From Phyllobacteriaceae bacterium (GTDB lineage: Bacteria > Pseudomonadota > Alphaproteobacteria > Rhizobiales > Rhizobiaceae): a stretch of DNA of 64,000 bases. Shown here piece after piece: positions 1-7,940 of the stretch (position 1 is its first letter; each line of letters opens with the position of its first letter). The stretch covers positions 120,698 to 184,697 of the forward strand of contig JANSXT010000005.1 in the NCBI GenBank assembly GCA_024742765.1, written 5' to 3'. Under the pieces are notes generated by a model. That model worked only from the letters and a program-made list of their open reading frames with translations. It was not told the origin of the DNA and did no database searches. The position numbers and the translations under genes are program-made.

Positions 1-1
1 G

Positions 2-1345
2 GCTTTTCTCGACTATTATGATGCCGGCGCGGCGGGCCTCGATGCGGCGCAACCGGGTTTGAGGATTGGCGGGCCGGGAACGGCGCGCACCCTGTCGCCG
101 ATGTTCAAGGCGTTCGTCGCCCATTGCGACACCGGGACCAACCGGTTGACCGGCGAGCCGTCGCGCCTCGACTTCATCTCGGTGCATGAAAAAGGCGTCG
201 AAAAGAGCTTTGAGGATATCGCGCCCGACAGTCTGGGCATTGTCGCGCGCGAAGGGCAAGCGATCGACTATCTCCGGGCGCATCATCCGCGGCTCGCCGA
301 TCTGCCGCTGATCAACAATGAGTGCGACCCGCAGGTGGGCTGGTGGCAGCACCATACATGGCGCGGCACCGCCTATGCGGCCGCCATGATCACCAAGATC
401 ATCGATCAGCACCAGCGGCTGATGCGCGATGGCGACACGCCGTTCGACATGTTGTTCAACGACAATGGCTTCATGGGCGACTGGGGCCAGCGCACCCACT
501 TCACCCTGTTCGGCGGCCGCTCCTTCTCCAAGGCGCAGTCGGAGCATGTGACCGATCTGGCGCGCATCGAGGAGTTGCGCGCCGCGCCGGCTTTCTCATT
601 GGTGAAGAAGCCGGCCTTGGCGGTGATGGAACTGCTCGCCCAACTGGGCGATCAATGGTTGCCCCTGCCTGACCTGACGCCCGATCAGGAAGGCCCCGGC
701 GCTATCGCAACCCGCCATGCCGACGGCACCTGGGCGGTGCTGTGCTATCACAGCCGTGATCAGATCCGCCTGTCCGGTCCTTCAACCATCACCCTTCATC
801 TGCCTGGAACGGAGGACGACTGGGACGTGCTGGTCTTGGCGCTGGACGACATCGCGCCCAATCCGTTTGCGGTCTGGGAAGCTGGCGGCCATCCAAAACC
901 GCCCGTGGTGCCCCAGCTCATCGCGCCTTCCGATGCCATTGACGCCATGCGCCGGTCGGCTGAGCCGCGCGCGCGGTTTTGCGGCCGGGTGACCGGCCCC
1001 GTCGCGCTGGATGTCGAAGTGCCGCTGCCCTCGGTCGCGCTGGTGCTCGCCAGACCGGCGGACGACGCCGTGCCCGCGCCGCCGAACCCGACACTGGCCC
1101 GCATTGACGGGCTCAACGGGCCGGAAATGCTGGTCAACTGGGCCGGTTCGGACATGGTCGGCTTGCGCCATGATGTGGGTGTGGCGCGCGGCGTCGGCGA
1201 GCCCGTTTCGGTTCTGGAGGCGCCGCTGCTGGCCAACGCCTATGTGTTCTCGCCATCCGAAGACACAGAGGTTTTCGTGCGCGCCGTGGCCCTTTCCGGC
1301 CTGACCAGCGACTGGATCAAGGCAGAACCGGAGGCCGTGTCGTGA
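2..1345 (+). CDS. GH39 glycoside hydrolase, alpha-L-iduronidase-like (5' end outside window)
   Basis: The reading frame is open from the window edge, so the N-terminal part of the barrel, including the expected acid/base Glu, is missing. The visible part resembles animal alpha-L-iduronidase (GH39). It has an NNECDPQVGWW stretch matching the IDUA nucleophile region NDEADPLVGW; the candidate nucleophile Glu codon is at 320-322. A WRGTAYAA segment, an IIDQHQRL helix and a LFNDNGF loop follow. The C-terminal beta-sandwich and Fn3-like part carries a VFSPSEDTEVFVRAVA segment that lines up with the IDUA tail. The expected activity is hydrolysis of a terminal uronic acid or other sugar from a glycan. 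The gene overlaps the next SDR by 4 bp. GH39 membership is fairly sure. Iduronidase specificity is inference; beta-xylosidase is the alternative. Confidence 0.75.
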   Translation, partial: AFLDYYDAGAAGLDAAQPGLRIGGPGTARTLSPMFKAFVAHCDTGTNRLTGEPSRLDFISVHEKGVEKSFEDIAPDSLGIVAREGQAIDYLRAHHPRLADLPLINNECDPQVGWWQHHTWRGTAYAAAMITKIIDQHQRLMRDGDTPFDMLFNDNGFMGDWGQRTHFTLFGGRSFSKAQSEHVTDLARIEELRAAPAFSLVKKPALAVMELLAQLGDQWLPLPDLTPDQEGPGAIATRHADGTWAVLCYHSRDQIRLSGPSTITLHLPGTEDDWDVLVLALDDIAPNPFAVWEAGGHPKPPVVPQLIAPSDAIDAMRRSAEPRARFCGRVTGPVALDVEVPLPSVALVLARPADDAVPAPPNPTLARIDGLNGPEMLVNWAGSDMVGLRHDVGVARGVGEPVSVLEAPLLANAYVFSPSEDTEVFVRAVALSGLTSDWIKAEPEAVS

Positions 1346-2094
1346 GCACCCTGTTCGACCTTACCGGCAAGACGGCGCTGATCACCGGTTCGTCGCAAGG
1401 CATCGGCCTGGCCCTTGCCGAAGGGCTCGCTTTGGCCGGCGCGCAGGTCATCCTGAACGGGCGCGACGCGGACAGGCTGGCCGATGCGCGCGCGCGGTTT
1501 GATGGCGCCGAGGCGCTTGCCTTCGATGTGACCGATGCCGATGCGGCGCGCCGCTGCATCGATGCCCACGAGGCCGAAAAAGGCCCGATCGACATCCTGG
1601 TCAACAATGCGGGCATGCAGCTTCGCGGTCTGCTGGAAGACTATGACCCGGCCGATTTCGACCGGTTGATGCGCACCAATGTCAGCAGCGCCTTCTACGT
1701 CGGTCAGGCGGTCGCCCGACACATGATCGCGCGCGGCGCCGGCAAGATCATCAACATCGCCTCGGTGCAGACCGCGCTCGCCCGTCCAGGCATTGCGCCC
1801 TATACCGCGTCCAAGGGCGCGGTCGCCAACCTGACCAAGGGCATGGCGACCGACTGGGCCCGACACGGCCTTCAGGTCAACGCGATCGCGCCGGGCTATT
1901 TCAGGACGCCGCTCAACGAAGCGCTCTACACCGATCCGGACTTCAATGCCTGGCTCGAAAACCGGACCCCGGCCGGCCGCTGGGGCGAAGTCGAGGAGTT
2001 GCAGGGCGCCTGCGTGTTCCTGGCCTCCTCGGCGTCCGGCTTCGTCAACGGACAGACCCTTTTTGTCGATGGCGGAATCAGCGTGTCGCTGTAA
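1342..2094 (+). CDS. SDR oxidoreductase, gluconate 5-dehydrogenase-like
   Basis: A 250-residue classical short-chain dehydrogenase. The Rossmann motif TGSSQGIG is near residue 16, an NNAG motif follows, and the catalytic S-Y-K set is present with YTASK. The C-terminus ends in NGQTLFVDGG, as in gluconate 5-dehydrogenase/2-deoxygluconate dehydrogenase-type SDRs. The start is GTG at 1342, in a 4-bp overlap with the upstream GH39 gene, so the two are translationally coupled. A role in oxidising or reducing a sugar acid released by the glycosidase is plausible but inferred. The exact substrate cannot be read from the sequence. Confidence 0.88.
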   Translation: MSTLFDLTGKTALITGSSQGIGLALAEGLALAGAQVILNGRDADRLADARARFDGAEALAFDVTDADAARRCIDAHEAEKGPIDILVNNAGMQLRGLLEDYDPADFDRLMRTNVSSAFYVGQAVARHMIARGAGKIINIASVQTALARPGIAPYTASKGAVANLTKGMATDWARHGLQVNAIAPGYFRTPLNEALYTDPDFNAWLENRTPAGRWGEVEELQGACVFLASSASGFVNGQTLFVDGGISVSL

Positions 2095-2233
2095 ACGAGC
2101 CATTCGGCATCGGATCGTGGAAACCAATGGGCGGCAGCGGTATCGGACGCGGTTGCTCTGCTGCATGGGGCAGCGAAGCCCTGCGCCAGGGGAAATCGTC
2201 GAGCTGGCCGTCAAGTATTCGCCGTTACCGGTT

Positions 2234-3040
2234 TCACTCCACGCCAAGTTGTGTCGAGATCCGCCGGGCGGCGGCCAGCAGGCGGTCCCGGACATGCGTC
2301 TCGGTATCATCGTCGGGCGGCGCGGTGGTTGTGGCGTTGATCGCGGCGATCACCTGGCCAGAGAGATCGCGCACCGGGGCGGCGGTGGCCGTCACGCCGC
2401 TCTCGAAGCGGCCGGCCTGGGTAATCGTCTCGGCATCGCGATCGGTCTCGTGCTGGGCCAGCACCTTTGGCGGCGTCCAGCCGCCCGTGCCACCATGCGC
2501 GTCTTCGGCGGCGTCCCGGTAAAGCGCGACAAGCGACGGTTCATCAAGGTCCGCCAGAAGGATACGACCCATGGTGGTGGTGACCGCCGGAAGGCGCGAT
2601 CCGACATGGACGATGCTGGCGAGCCCCATCCGGCTCGGAACGCGCAGGAGATAGAGCACCGATCGGCCGTCGCGCACGCCCAGATGGGCCGACCAGTCGG
2701 TCTCGTCGCGCAGCCGTTCAAGCTCGGGCATCGCGATCTCGACCAGTTCGCGGCTCGCCAGAAGCCCATAGCCCAGTGCCATCACCGCCGGGCCAAGGCG
2801 GTAGAGCCGGCTGCGCGGATCATGGATCAGATAGCCCAGATGGCTGAGCGTGTAGACCGCCCGGAACGCCGCCGAACGCGTCATCCCCAGATGGCCGGCG
2901 ATCTCGCTCAGGCTCATCTCCGGCCGGTCGGGCGAGAAGGCCTGCAGCACTTTCAGCCCGCGAATAAGGCCGGGCACGAGGTAGCGGTCCTCATAGGACG
3001 TCGCGGACGGGATATCGATCGGGGATAGCGTTTTGCCCAT
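2234..3040 (-). CDS. IclR-family transcriptional regulator
   Basis: A 268-residue IclR-type regulator. An N-terminal winged helix (MSLSEIAGHLGMTRSAAFRAV region) precedes a GAF-like ligand-binding domain with the family's TMGRILLA segment. I chose the ATG at 3040; an upstream in-frame TTG at 3061 would add seven residues that do not look like the family. The gene faces the convergent SDR gene and is divergent from the bicupin gene, with about 70 bp between starts. It probably controls the bicupin and possibly the large operon downstream. The ligand is unknown. Confidence 0.9.
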   Translation of the reverse strand: MGKTLSPIDIPSATSYEDRYLVPGLIRGLKVLQAFSPDRPEMSLSEIAGHLGMTRSAAFRAVYTLSHLGYLIHDPRSRLYRLGPAVMALGYGLLASRELVEIAMPELERLRDETDWSAHLGVRDGRSVLYLLRVPSRMGLASIVHVGSRLPAVTTTMGRILLADLDEPSLVALYRDAAEDAHGGTGGWTPPKVLAQHETDRDAETITQAGRFESGVTATAAPVRDLSGQVIAAINATTTAPPDDDTETHVRDRLLAAARRISTQLGVE

Positions 3041-3109
3041 AAAACGGCGTGTAGCATGCAAAACGGGGCAGCGCTAGCTTGCGGCCATACGCGATCAAGG
3101 AGGACGATC

Positions 3110-4057
3110 ATGAACGTGCATACCGCACCCACACCCGCGCTCGCCGCCGAACTGAAGGCCCATACCGGCCGGTTCACCGACAAGGTGTTCGACTGGAACG
3201 CCTTTCCGTCCAATGACGGCTATGACGAACTGGCACGGGCGCAGATGCGCTATATCGGCGCCGGCGGTTCGCCCAAGGTGGGCGACGCGTCGACGCTTAA
3301 GCCCGACCATTTCACCCTCAGCCTGATCTACAAGGAGCCGGGTCGTTACGCCGCCTGCCACAGCCATGAGATAGAGGAGAGCTTCCTGATCATCGACGGC
3401 GCGCTGATCGTCGGCTGGGAAAAGGACGGCGAAGTGGTCGAGGTCAATCTCGGCCCCAAGGACATGATCCTGAACGCGCGCGAGATCGGCCACGGCTTCC
3501 GGGTCGATGGCGTGGAACCGGTGCTGATGTCGATATCGGTCGATGTCGGCAAGCCGCTGCCGCCGGTCTATCACTACCATCCCAAGGATCACCCGACCGA
3601 ACTGGCGCGGACCTTCGGCGCCGAGCCGGGCAAGACGCTGCCATTCGACCCGCAGGGCAACCATCCGCTGCAAAAGCTGATGGCGCGCTATGTGGTGCGC
3701 CACAATGAACTGCCCACGGTCTGGGAAGAGGCCGGCTTCATGCGCAAGGTCTATGTCGGTCCCGGCGGGCTTCAGCACGATACGTGCCGCAAGGAGATGT
3801 GGGGGGTTCCGTCGCGGGTCGGTGTGCAGCCCTTCACCCGGCCGGTCGAGGACGCATTCATGGTGCTGGACGGCTCGCTGACGGTCGGCTGGGAAGAGGA
3901 CGGCCAGTCGGTCGAAGTGGAATTGGGACCGCGCGATCTGGTCAAGACGCCGGCGGGCCGGGCCCATTGGTTCCGTAATGACGGCGCTGGCGCGGCCACC
4001 GTGTGGCACGTCATCGGCACGGCGGAGGATGATGGCGTTTCCTATCGCGCCGCATGA
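3110..4057 (+). CDS. Bicupin (two-domain cupin) protein
   Basis: A 315-residue protein with two cupin folds. The N-terminal domain has CHSHEIEESFLIIDGALIVGW and the C-terminal domain has EDAFMVLDGSLTVGWEEDG. The first copy keeps a His-x-His-x4-Glu metal-binding signature (residues around HSHEIEE); the second copy lacks the matching histidines. The start at 3110 follows a strong AAGGAGGA Shine-Dalgarno. The frame is open upstream to 3056, but without support. It is transcribed alone, ends at a rho-independent terminator, and is divergent from IclR. Bicupins include gentisate-type dioxygenases, isomerases and storage proteins, so no enzyme activity is assigned. Confidence 0.8.
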   Translation: MNVHTAPTPALAAELKAHTGRFTDKVFDWNAFPSNDGYDELARAQMRYIGAGGSPKVGDASTLKPDHFTLSLIYKEPGRYAACHSHEIEESFLIIDGALIVGWEKDGEVVEVNLGPKDMILNAREIGHGFRVDGVEPVLMSISVDVGKPLPPVYHYHPKDHPTELARTFGAEPGKTLPFDPQGNHPLQKLMARYVVRHNELPTVWEEAGFMRKVYVGPGGLQHDTCRKEMWGVPSRVGVQPFTRPVEDAFMVLDGSLTVGWEEDGQSVEVELGPRDLVKTPAGRAHWFRNDGAGAATVWHVIGTAEDDGVSYRAA

Positions 4058-4061
4058 TCTG

Positions 4062-4101
4062 AACCGTGGCGGCGCCGCCGACCGCCGGAGCCGCCACGGT
4101 T
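4062..4101 (+). terminator. Rho-independent terminator after the bicupin gene
   Basis: A perfect 12-bp stem (AACCGTGGCGGC at 4062-4073 with GCCGCCACGGTT at 4090-4101) starts 5 bp after the bicupin stop and runs into TTTT. It separates the bicupin from the promoter of the following operon. Confidence 0.85.
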
Positions 4102-4124
4102 TTCCAGGGCCTGCCGAATCCTGC

Positions 4125-4153
4125 TTGACAGGGCGGGCTTCCTCTTGCAATCT
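4125..4153 (+). promoter_or_regulatory. Sigma70-type promoter of the Rieske operon
   Basis: A consensus -35 TTGACA (4125-4130), a 17-bp spacer and a -10-like CAATCT (4148-4153) lie 45 bp upstream of the first gene of the 4198-18584 operon. The -35 match is exact. The -10 is weak, which fits an activated or repressed promoter. Confidence 0.6.
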
Positions 4154-4157
4154 ATTT

Positions 4158-4172
4158 TGAACACTATGTTCA
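4158..4172 (+). promoter_or_regulatory. Operator-like inverted repeat TGAACA-N3-TGTTCA
   Basis: A perfect 6-3-6 inverted repeat sits just downstream of the putative -10, where a repressor would block initiation. A further half-site-like TTTGAACG follows at 4175-4182. The same ATTTGAACG string recurs at 19436-19444 beside the second IclR gene. Binding by one of the two flanking IclR regulators is inferred. Confidence 0.55.
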
Positions 4173-4197
4173 TATTTGAACGTACATCGGGGAGGGC

Positions 4198-4503
4198 ATG
4201 ATGGACCAGTTCAAGGACCGTCTGTCGCAGAGGGCACGGGATACGAGCCGCCCGCACCTGGCCCATCAAAGCAAGGGGCGTGACATGTCGCCGGCCGAAG
4301 ATGCGCTGGCCGGCGCGCTGATGGAGATCTACGGTTCCGGCACGCATGATTTTGCAGCGGTCGCCGCCGAACTGTCCGCACGCGGCGTTGCAGCGCCCGT
4401 TTCCGGCCGGACCGACTGGGATGAGGCGCTGCTCGCCGAAGAGCTTGCGGCGATCAATGCCGATCTCGATGCTGCCTATCAGGCCAATGGCTATGGCGCT
4501 TGA
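4198..4503 (+). CDS. Small protein with recombinase-like helix-turn-helix region
   Basis: A 101-residue protein at the head of the Rieske operon. The middle (SPAEDALAGALMEIYGSG, then a DFAAVAAELSARGV helix pair and a TDWDEALLAEELA helix) resembles the small 'recombinase-like HTH' proteins that accompany some Rieske oxygenase and ABC transporter genes. There is no catalytic motif, so it is not a recombinase. The start at 4198 follows GGGGAGGG; ATG at 4201 is equally possible. It overlaps the ABC ATPase gene by 11 bp. It may be a DNA-binding or protein-binding accessory factor. The function is unknown. Confidence 0.6.
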   Translation: MMDQFKDRLSQRARDTSRPHLAHQSKGRDMSPAEDALAGALMEIYGSGTHDFAAVAAELSARGVAAPVSGRTDWDEALLAEELAAINADLDAAYQANGYGA

Positions 4504-5272
4504 GTTCAACGCCGTCACCAAACGGTTCGAGACCAATGGCGGGGTTCTGACTGCGGTCAGCGATGTCAGCTTCAAGGTCGACGAGGGCGAATTTGTCGCC
4601 GTTGTCGGGCCGTCGGGCTGCGGCAAGTCGACCCTTCTGAGCATGACGGCCGGTCTCTACCAGCCTTCCGAGGGCGAGGTGCGGGTGAGCAATGTGCCCG
4701 TGACCGGCCCAAACTCCCATGTCGGCTTCATGTTGCAGAAGGATCTGCTGCTGCCCTGGCGTTCCATCGTCGGCAATATCGAGTTCGGGCTGGAAGCGCG
4801 CGGTGTCGGCAAGTCCGAACGGCGCGCCCGCGCCATGCAGGAGCTCAAACACTGCCATCTGGACGGGTTCGAGCGGCACTTTCCCTATCAATTGTCCGGC
4901 GGCATGCGCCAGCGCGCGGCGCTAGCGCGGACGCTTGCCGTCGATCCTGAAATCATCCTGCTGGACGAGCCGTTCTCGGCGCTCGACGCGCAGACCAAGC
5001 TGCTGTTGCAGAATTCGTTCGCCGGCACGATCGCCGAAACGGGCAAGACGACGCTTTTGATCACCCATGATCTGGCCGAGGCGGTGCTGATGTCAGACCG
5101 CATCCTGGTGCTGTCGGAGCGGCCCGGCCGGATCGTCGCCGAGATCAATGTCGATCTACCGCATCGCGACCAACCGCTCAAACGCCGGGTCATGCCGGAG
5201 GTCAGCGCCTATGCGGCGCAGGTCTTCAAGCATCTGAAACTTGAAGAGAAAGCAGAAGAGGTGATGGCATGA
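4493..5272 (+). CDS. ABC transporter ATP-binding protein, NitT/TauT (SsuB/TauB-like)
   Basis: A 259-residue ATPase with Walker [11 protein letters not shown]-loop MLQKDLLLPW, signature LSGGMRQR, Walker B IILLDEPFSALD and the switch His in LLITHD. The DLLLPWRSIVGNIEFGLE segment is typical of the nitrate/sulfonate/taurine class. ATG at 4493 overlaps the upstream small gene. The stop overlaps the next start (ATGA). It works with the binding protein at 6106 and the permease at 7086. Confidence 0.93.
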   Translation: MALEFNAVTKRFETNGGVLTAVSDVSFKVDEGEFVAVVGPSGCGKSTLLSMTAGLYQPSEGEVRVSNVPVTGPNSHVGFMLQKDLLLPWRSIVGNIEFGLEARGVGKSERRARAMQELKHCHLDGFERHFPYQLSGGMRQRAALARTLAVDPEIILLDEPFSALDAQTKLLLQNSFAGTIAETGKTTLLITHDLAEAVLMSDRILVLSERPGRIVAEINVDLPHRDQPLKRRVMPEVSAYAAQVFKHLKLEEKAEEVMA

Positions 5273-6063
5273 AACGATGGACGACACTGCTGCTCGCCGG
5301 GCTGGCATCGGCATGGCTGGCGGCGCCCGCTATGGCGGACGACAAGGCGCATTTCGTACTGGTGCCGGGCGCTTGGCATGTCGGGGCGGCATGGCAGCCC
5401 GTCATGGACCGGCTGGACGCCCAGGGATACACGGCACAGGCCCTCACGCTTCCCGGCCATGGCGAGGATGTGGATCGGGCCGGCGTCACGTTTGCCGATG
5501 CCGAGGCAGCGCTGATCGAGGCCGTGCGGTCGCATGACGGCAATGTGATCCTCGTTGGTCACTCGGCGGCCGGCGTTCTGCTTCAGCAGGCGGCCGGCAA
5601 GGTCGCCGGCCAACTGGATGCGGTTGTCTTTCACAACGCCTTTCTGATCGAAGACGGCACGTCGCTTGAACAGAATTTGCCGCCGGACATCGCCGCAACG
5701 TTCCGGCAGATCGCCGAGGCGTCGGGCGACAACAGCATCGGCGTTGGCGAGGACTTCTGGCGCAATGTGCTGCTGGCCGGCGTCGAGGAGGAGCGCGCCA
5801 CCGAGATCATCGACATGATGGTGCCGCAGCCCTTCGGCTTTTACACCCATGAGATCGACACCAGCAGCTTTGCCGATGTGACGGCCTCCAAATTCGTGCT
5901 GCTGGCCACCGATGACGCGTCGCTGCCGCCTGGTGCATGGGCCGGCATGGCGATGTGGCTGGGCGACGCGACCACGGTGGAAATCCCCGGAGGGCACGAG
6001 GTGCTGCTCACCGACCCGGATGCGGTCGCGCAGGGATTGGTCACGATCGCCGAAAGCCTTTGA
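5269..6063 (+). CDS. Exported alpha/beta-hydrolase
   Basis: A 264-residue alpha/beta-hydrolase with a Sec signal peptide: positive MKRW, a hydrophobic stretch, and an AMA-DD cleavage site after about residue 23. The nucleophile elbow is GHSAAG with Ser99, the likely catalytic His is His243 in GGHEVLL, and an oxyanion segment VPGAWH is present. It resembles the small salicylate-esterase/EstC-type hydrolases. It lies between the ATPase and binding-protein genes of one ABC importer. It therefore probably hydrolyses an ester or amide in the periplasm so that a product can be imported. The substrate is unknown. Confidence 0.8.
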   Translation: MKRWTTLLLAGLASAWLAAPAMADDKAHFVLVPGAWHVGAAWQPVMDRLDAQGYTAQALTLPGHGEDVDRAGVTFADAEAALIEAVRSHDGNVILVGHSAAGVLLQQAAGKVAGQLDAVVFHNAFLIEDGTSLEQNLPPDIAATFRQIAEASGDNSIGVGEDFWRNVLLAGVEEERATEIIDMMVPQPFGFYTHEIDTSSFADVTASKFVLLATDDASLPPGAWAGMAMWLGDATTVEIPGGHEVLLTDPDAVAQGLVTIAESL

Positions 6064-6105
6064 CCGACTGAAACCAAGAAAGAGCCAGCAATCAGGGAGT
6101 TCATC

Positions 6106-7089
6106 ATGACAAGACTTGGCCGCGCCATCGCGACGATGGCGTTTTCAATCGCAACCATCCTGTCACCGGCGGTCGCCTCGGCCGCCGAAAAGGTCACCTA
6201 TCTGTTTCCGGCGCCCGATTTCCTGCCTGCCTTCGCGCCGTTCCAGCTTGCCAAGGGCAAGGGCTATTTCGAAGAGGCCGGTCTTGAAGTGACATTCCAG
6301 GTCGGCAAGGGCGGCGCCGATGTGGCAACGCAGGTCGCCGTCGGCAATGCCGATATGGGCGGCGGTATCGGCGACACGCCGATCATCGTGCGCGCCAACG
6401 GGCTCGACATTCGCGGCGTGGCGCTGCTTGGCGGGCGCGGGCTGACGCAGCTCGCATGGCGCGCCGACAGCGGCATTTCTGGTCCGGAGGATCTCGCCGG
6501 CAAATCGATCGGCGTCCTGTCGTTCCAGGACACGACCTATTATAACCTTCTGGGCGTTCTCGCCTCGGCCGGCCTGACAAAGGCCGACGCGGACATCCAG
6601 GCGGTCGGCCCGGGCGGCATCATCCAGTTGAGCATTTCGGGCGACCTTGACGCCATGTCGGGCGTTCCCGAGTGGATCGCAGCGGTCGAAGGCGCCGGCG
6701 TTGAGATGCAGCAGATGCCCATCGACAGCGTGTTCCCGGCCATGGCGCAGGCGATCATCGCATCGGACACGATGATCGCGGAAAAGCCCGAGGTGATCGA
6801 AGGCTTTGTCGGCGCGGTGATCAAGGCGATCGGCGACATCAATGATGATCCCGCGCAGGCAGCAGCCGATTACACGCAGATCGTGCCGCAGCATGCGGGC
6901 AAGGAAGCGCAGATCGAGGCGATCATGCGCGCCTATTCGACGCTGGTCTATCCGGAAGGCGAGAACCAGCCGCTGGGCACGTTCGATGCCGAGCGGATTG
7001 CCGAGGTGCAGCAATTCTATCTCGACAATGAGATCGTGCGCACCGCCGTTCCCGTCGAAGACCTTTACACGAACGATTTCGTGCAATGA
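6106..7089 (+). CDS. ABC transporter substrate-binding protein, NMT1/THI5-like (SsuA/TauA type)
   Basis: A 327-residue periplasmic binding protein with a signal peptide ending near ASA-AEK (about residue 26). The fold markers of the NMT1/SsuA class are present: a PFQLAKGKGYFEEAGLEV opening, then VGNADMGGG and a DLAGKSIGV segment. It overlaps the permease gene by 4 bp. The ligand is probably a small aromatic or heterocyclic acid processed by the Rieske pathway encoded downstream, as inferred from context. Confidence 0.9.
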   Translation: MTRLGRAIATMAFSIATILSPAVASAAEKVTYLFPAPDFLPAFAPFQLAKGKGYFEEAGLEVTFQVGKGGADVATQVAVGNADMGGGIGDTPIIVRANGLDIRGVALLGGRGLTQLAWRADSGISGPEDLAGKSIGVLSFQDTTYYNLLGVLASAGLTKADADIQAVGPGGIIQLSISGDLDAMSGVPEWIAAVEGAGVEMQQMPIDSVFPAMAQAIIASDTMIAEKPEVIEGFVGAVIKAIGDINDDPAQAAADYTQIVPQHAGKEAQIEAIMRAYSTLVYPEGENQPLGTFDAERIAEVQQFYLDNEIVRTAVPVEDLYTNDFVQ

Positions 7090-7922
7090 CCGACGCGGCA
7101 CAATCCAGCACCGGCGCGCCTGTCGCGCCGGTATCCTCCGGCAAGCCGCGGGCATCGCTTCCGGTCAACGGCACGATGCTGGCAAGCTTCGGCCTGCTGG
7201 TGCTTGTGCTGCTGGCATGGGAGTTTCTGCCCCCGGCGCTGGACGTGCCGAAATTCATCATCCCGACGGTGACCGATTGTCTGGCCGAACTGCAGCGCAT
7301 GTGGGCGCAGGAACGTCTGGCATCGCACATCGCCTCGACTGCGCTCTATACGGTTTTGGGCTTTTTGATCGGCAGCGCCATGGGCGCGGCGATCGGCTAC
7401 CTTCTGGGCATGTCGGCCTTCTGGGAGAAGGTGCTGTCGCCCTACATTTTGGCGCTGCAGATCGCGCCCAAGGTGGCGTTCGCGCCGCTCTTCATCATGT
7501 GGTTCGGCTACAATGCGACGCCAAAGCTGCTCGTCACCGTGCTGATCGTGTTCTTTCCGGTTCTGGTCAACGTGCTTCAGGCCATGCGCACCGTCGACCG
7601 CGATCTGGTCAATCTGGCGCGCGCCTACAATCTTTCGCGCTGGGGCATCTTCTTCAAGATCGAGATGCCCTCGACCCTACCTAACCTGATGGCGGGCCTG
7701 CGCATCGCATCAACGCTGGCGGTGATCGGCGTGACGGTGGGTGAACTGGTCGGCGGCAATGTCGGCCTTGGCTTTCTGATCTCCTATGGGGGCGGGCAGG
7801 CCAATGCCGCCATGGTCTTCAACGCGATCCTGTTCCTGACGCTGATCGGCATCGCGCTCTATGCGATCCTGGTGCGGATCGAGGAACGGGTCCTGCACTA
7901 TCTGCCCAAGGCCGAACACTAG
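7086..7922 (+). CDS. ABC transporter permease, SsuC/TauC-like
   Basis: A 278-residue inner-membrane permease with about six hydrophobic segments and the BPD-transporter EAA-like loop (RAYNLSRWGIFFKIEMPSTL) that docks to the ATPase. It completes the NitT/TauT-type importer with the genes at 4493 and 6106. The Rieske oxygenase starts 18 bp downstream after a GGAGGA ribosome binding site. Confidence 0.92.
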   Translation: MTDAAQSSTGAPVAPVSSGKPRASLPVNGTMLASFGLLVLVLLAWEFLPPALDVPKFIIPTVTDCLAELQRMWAQERLASHIASTALYTVLGFLIGSAMGAAIGYLLGMSAFWEKVLSPYILALQIAPKVAFAPLFIMWFGYNATPKLLVTVLIVFFPVLVNVLQAMRTVDRDLVNLARAYNLSRWGIFFKIEMPSTLPNLMAGLRIASTLAVIGVTVGELVGGNVGLGFLISYGGGQANAAMVFNAILFLTLIGIALYAILVRIEERVLHYLPKAEH

Positions 7923-7940
7923 AATTTCCTGGAGGACAAA

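Noticed and set aside
3041..3061. Seven-residue upstream extension of the first IclR gene to a TTG
   Set aside because: The ATG at 3040 gives a family-typical N-terminus; the extension has no support.
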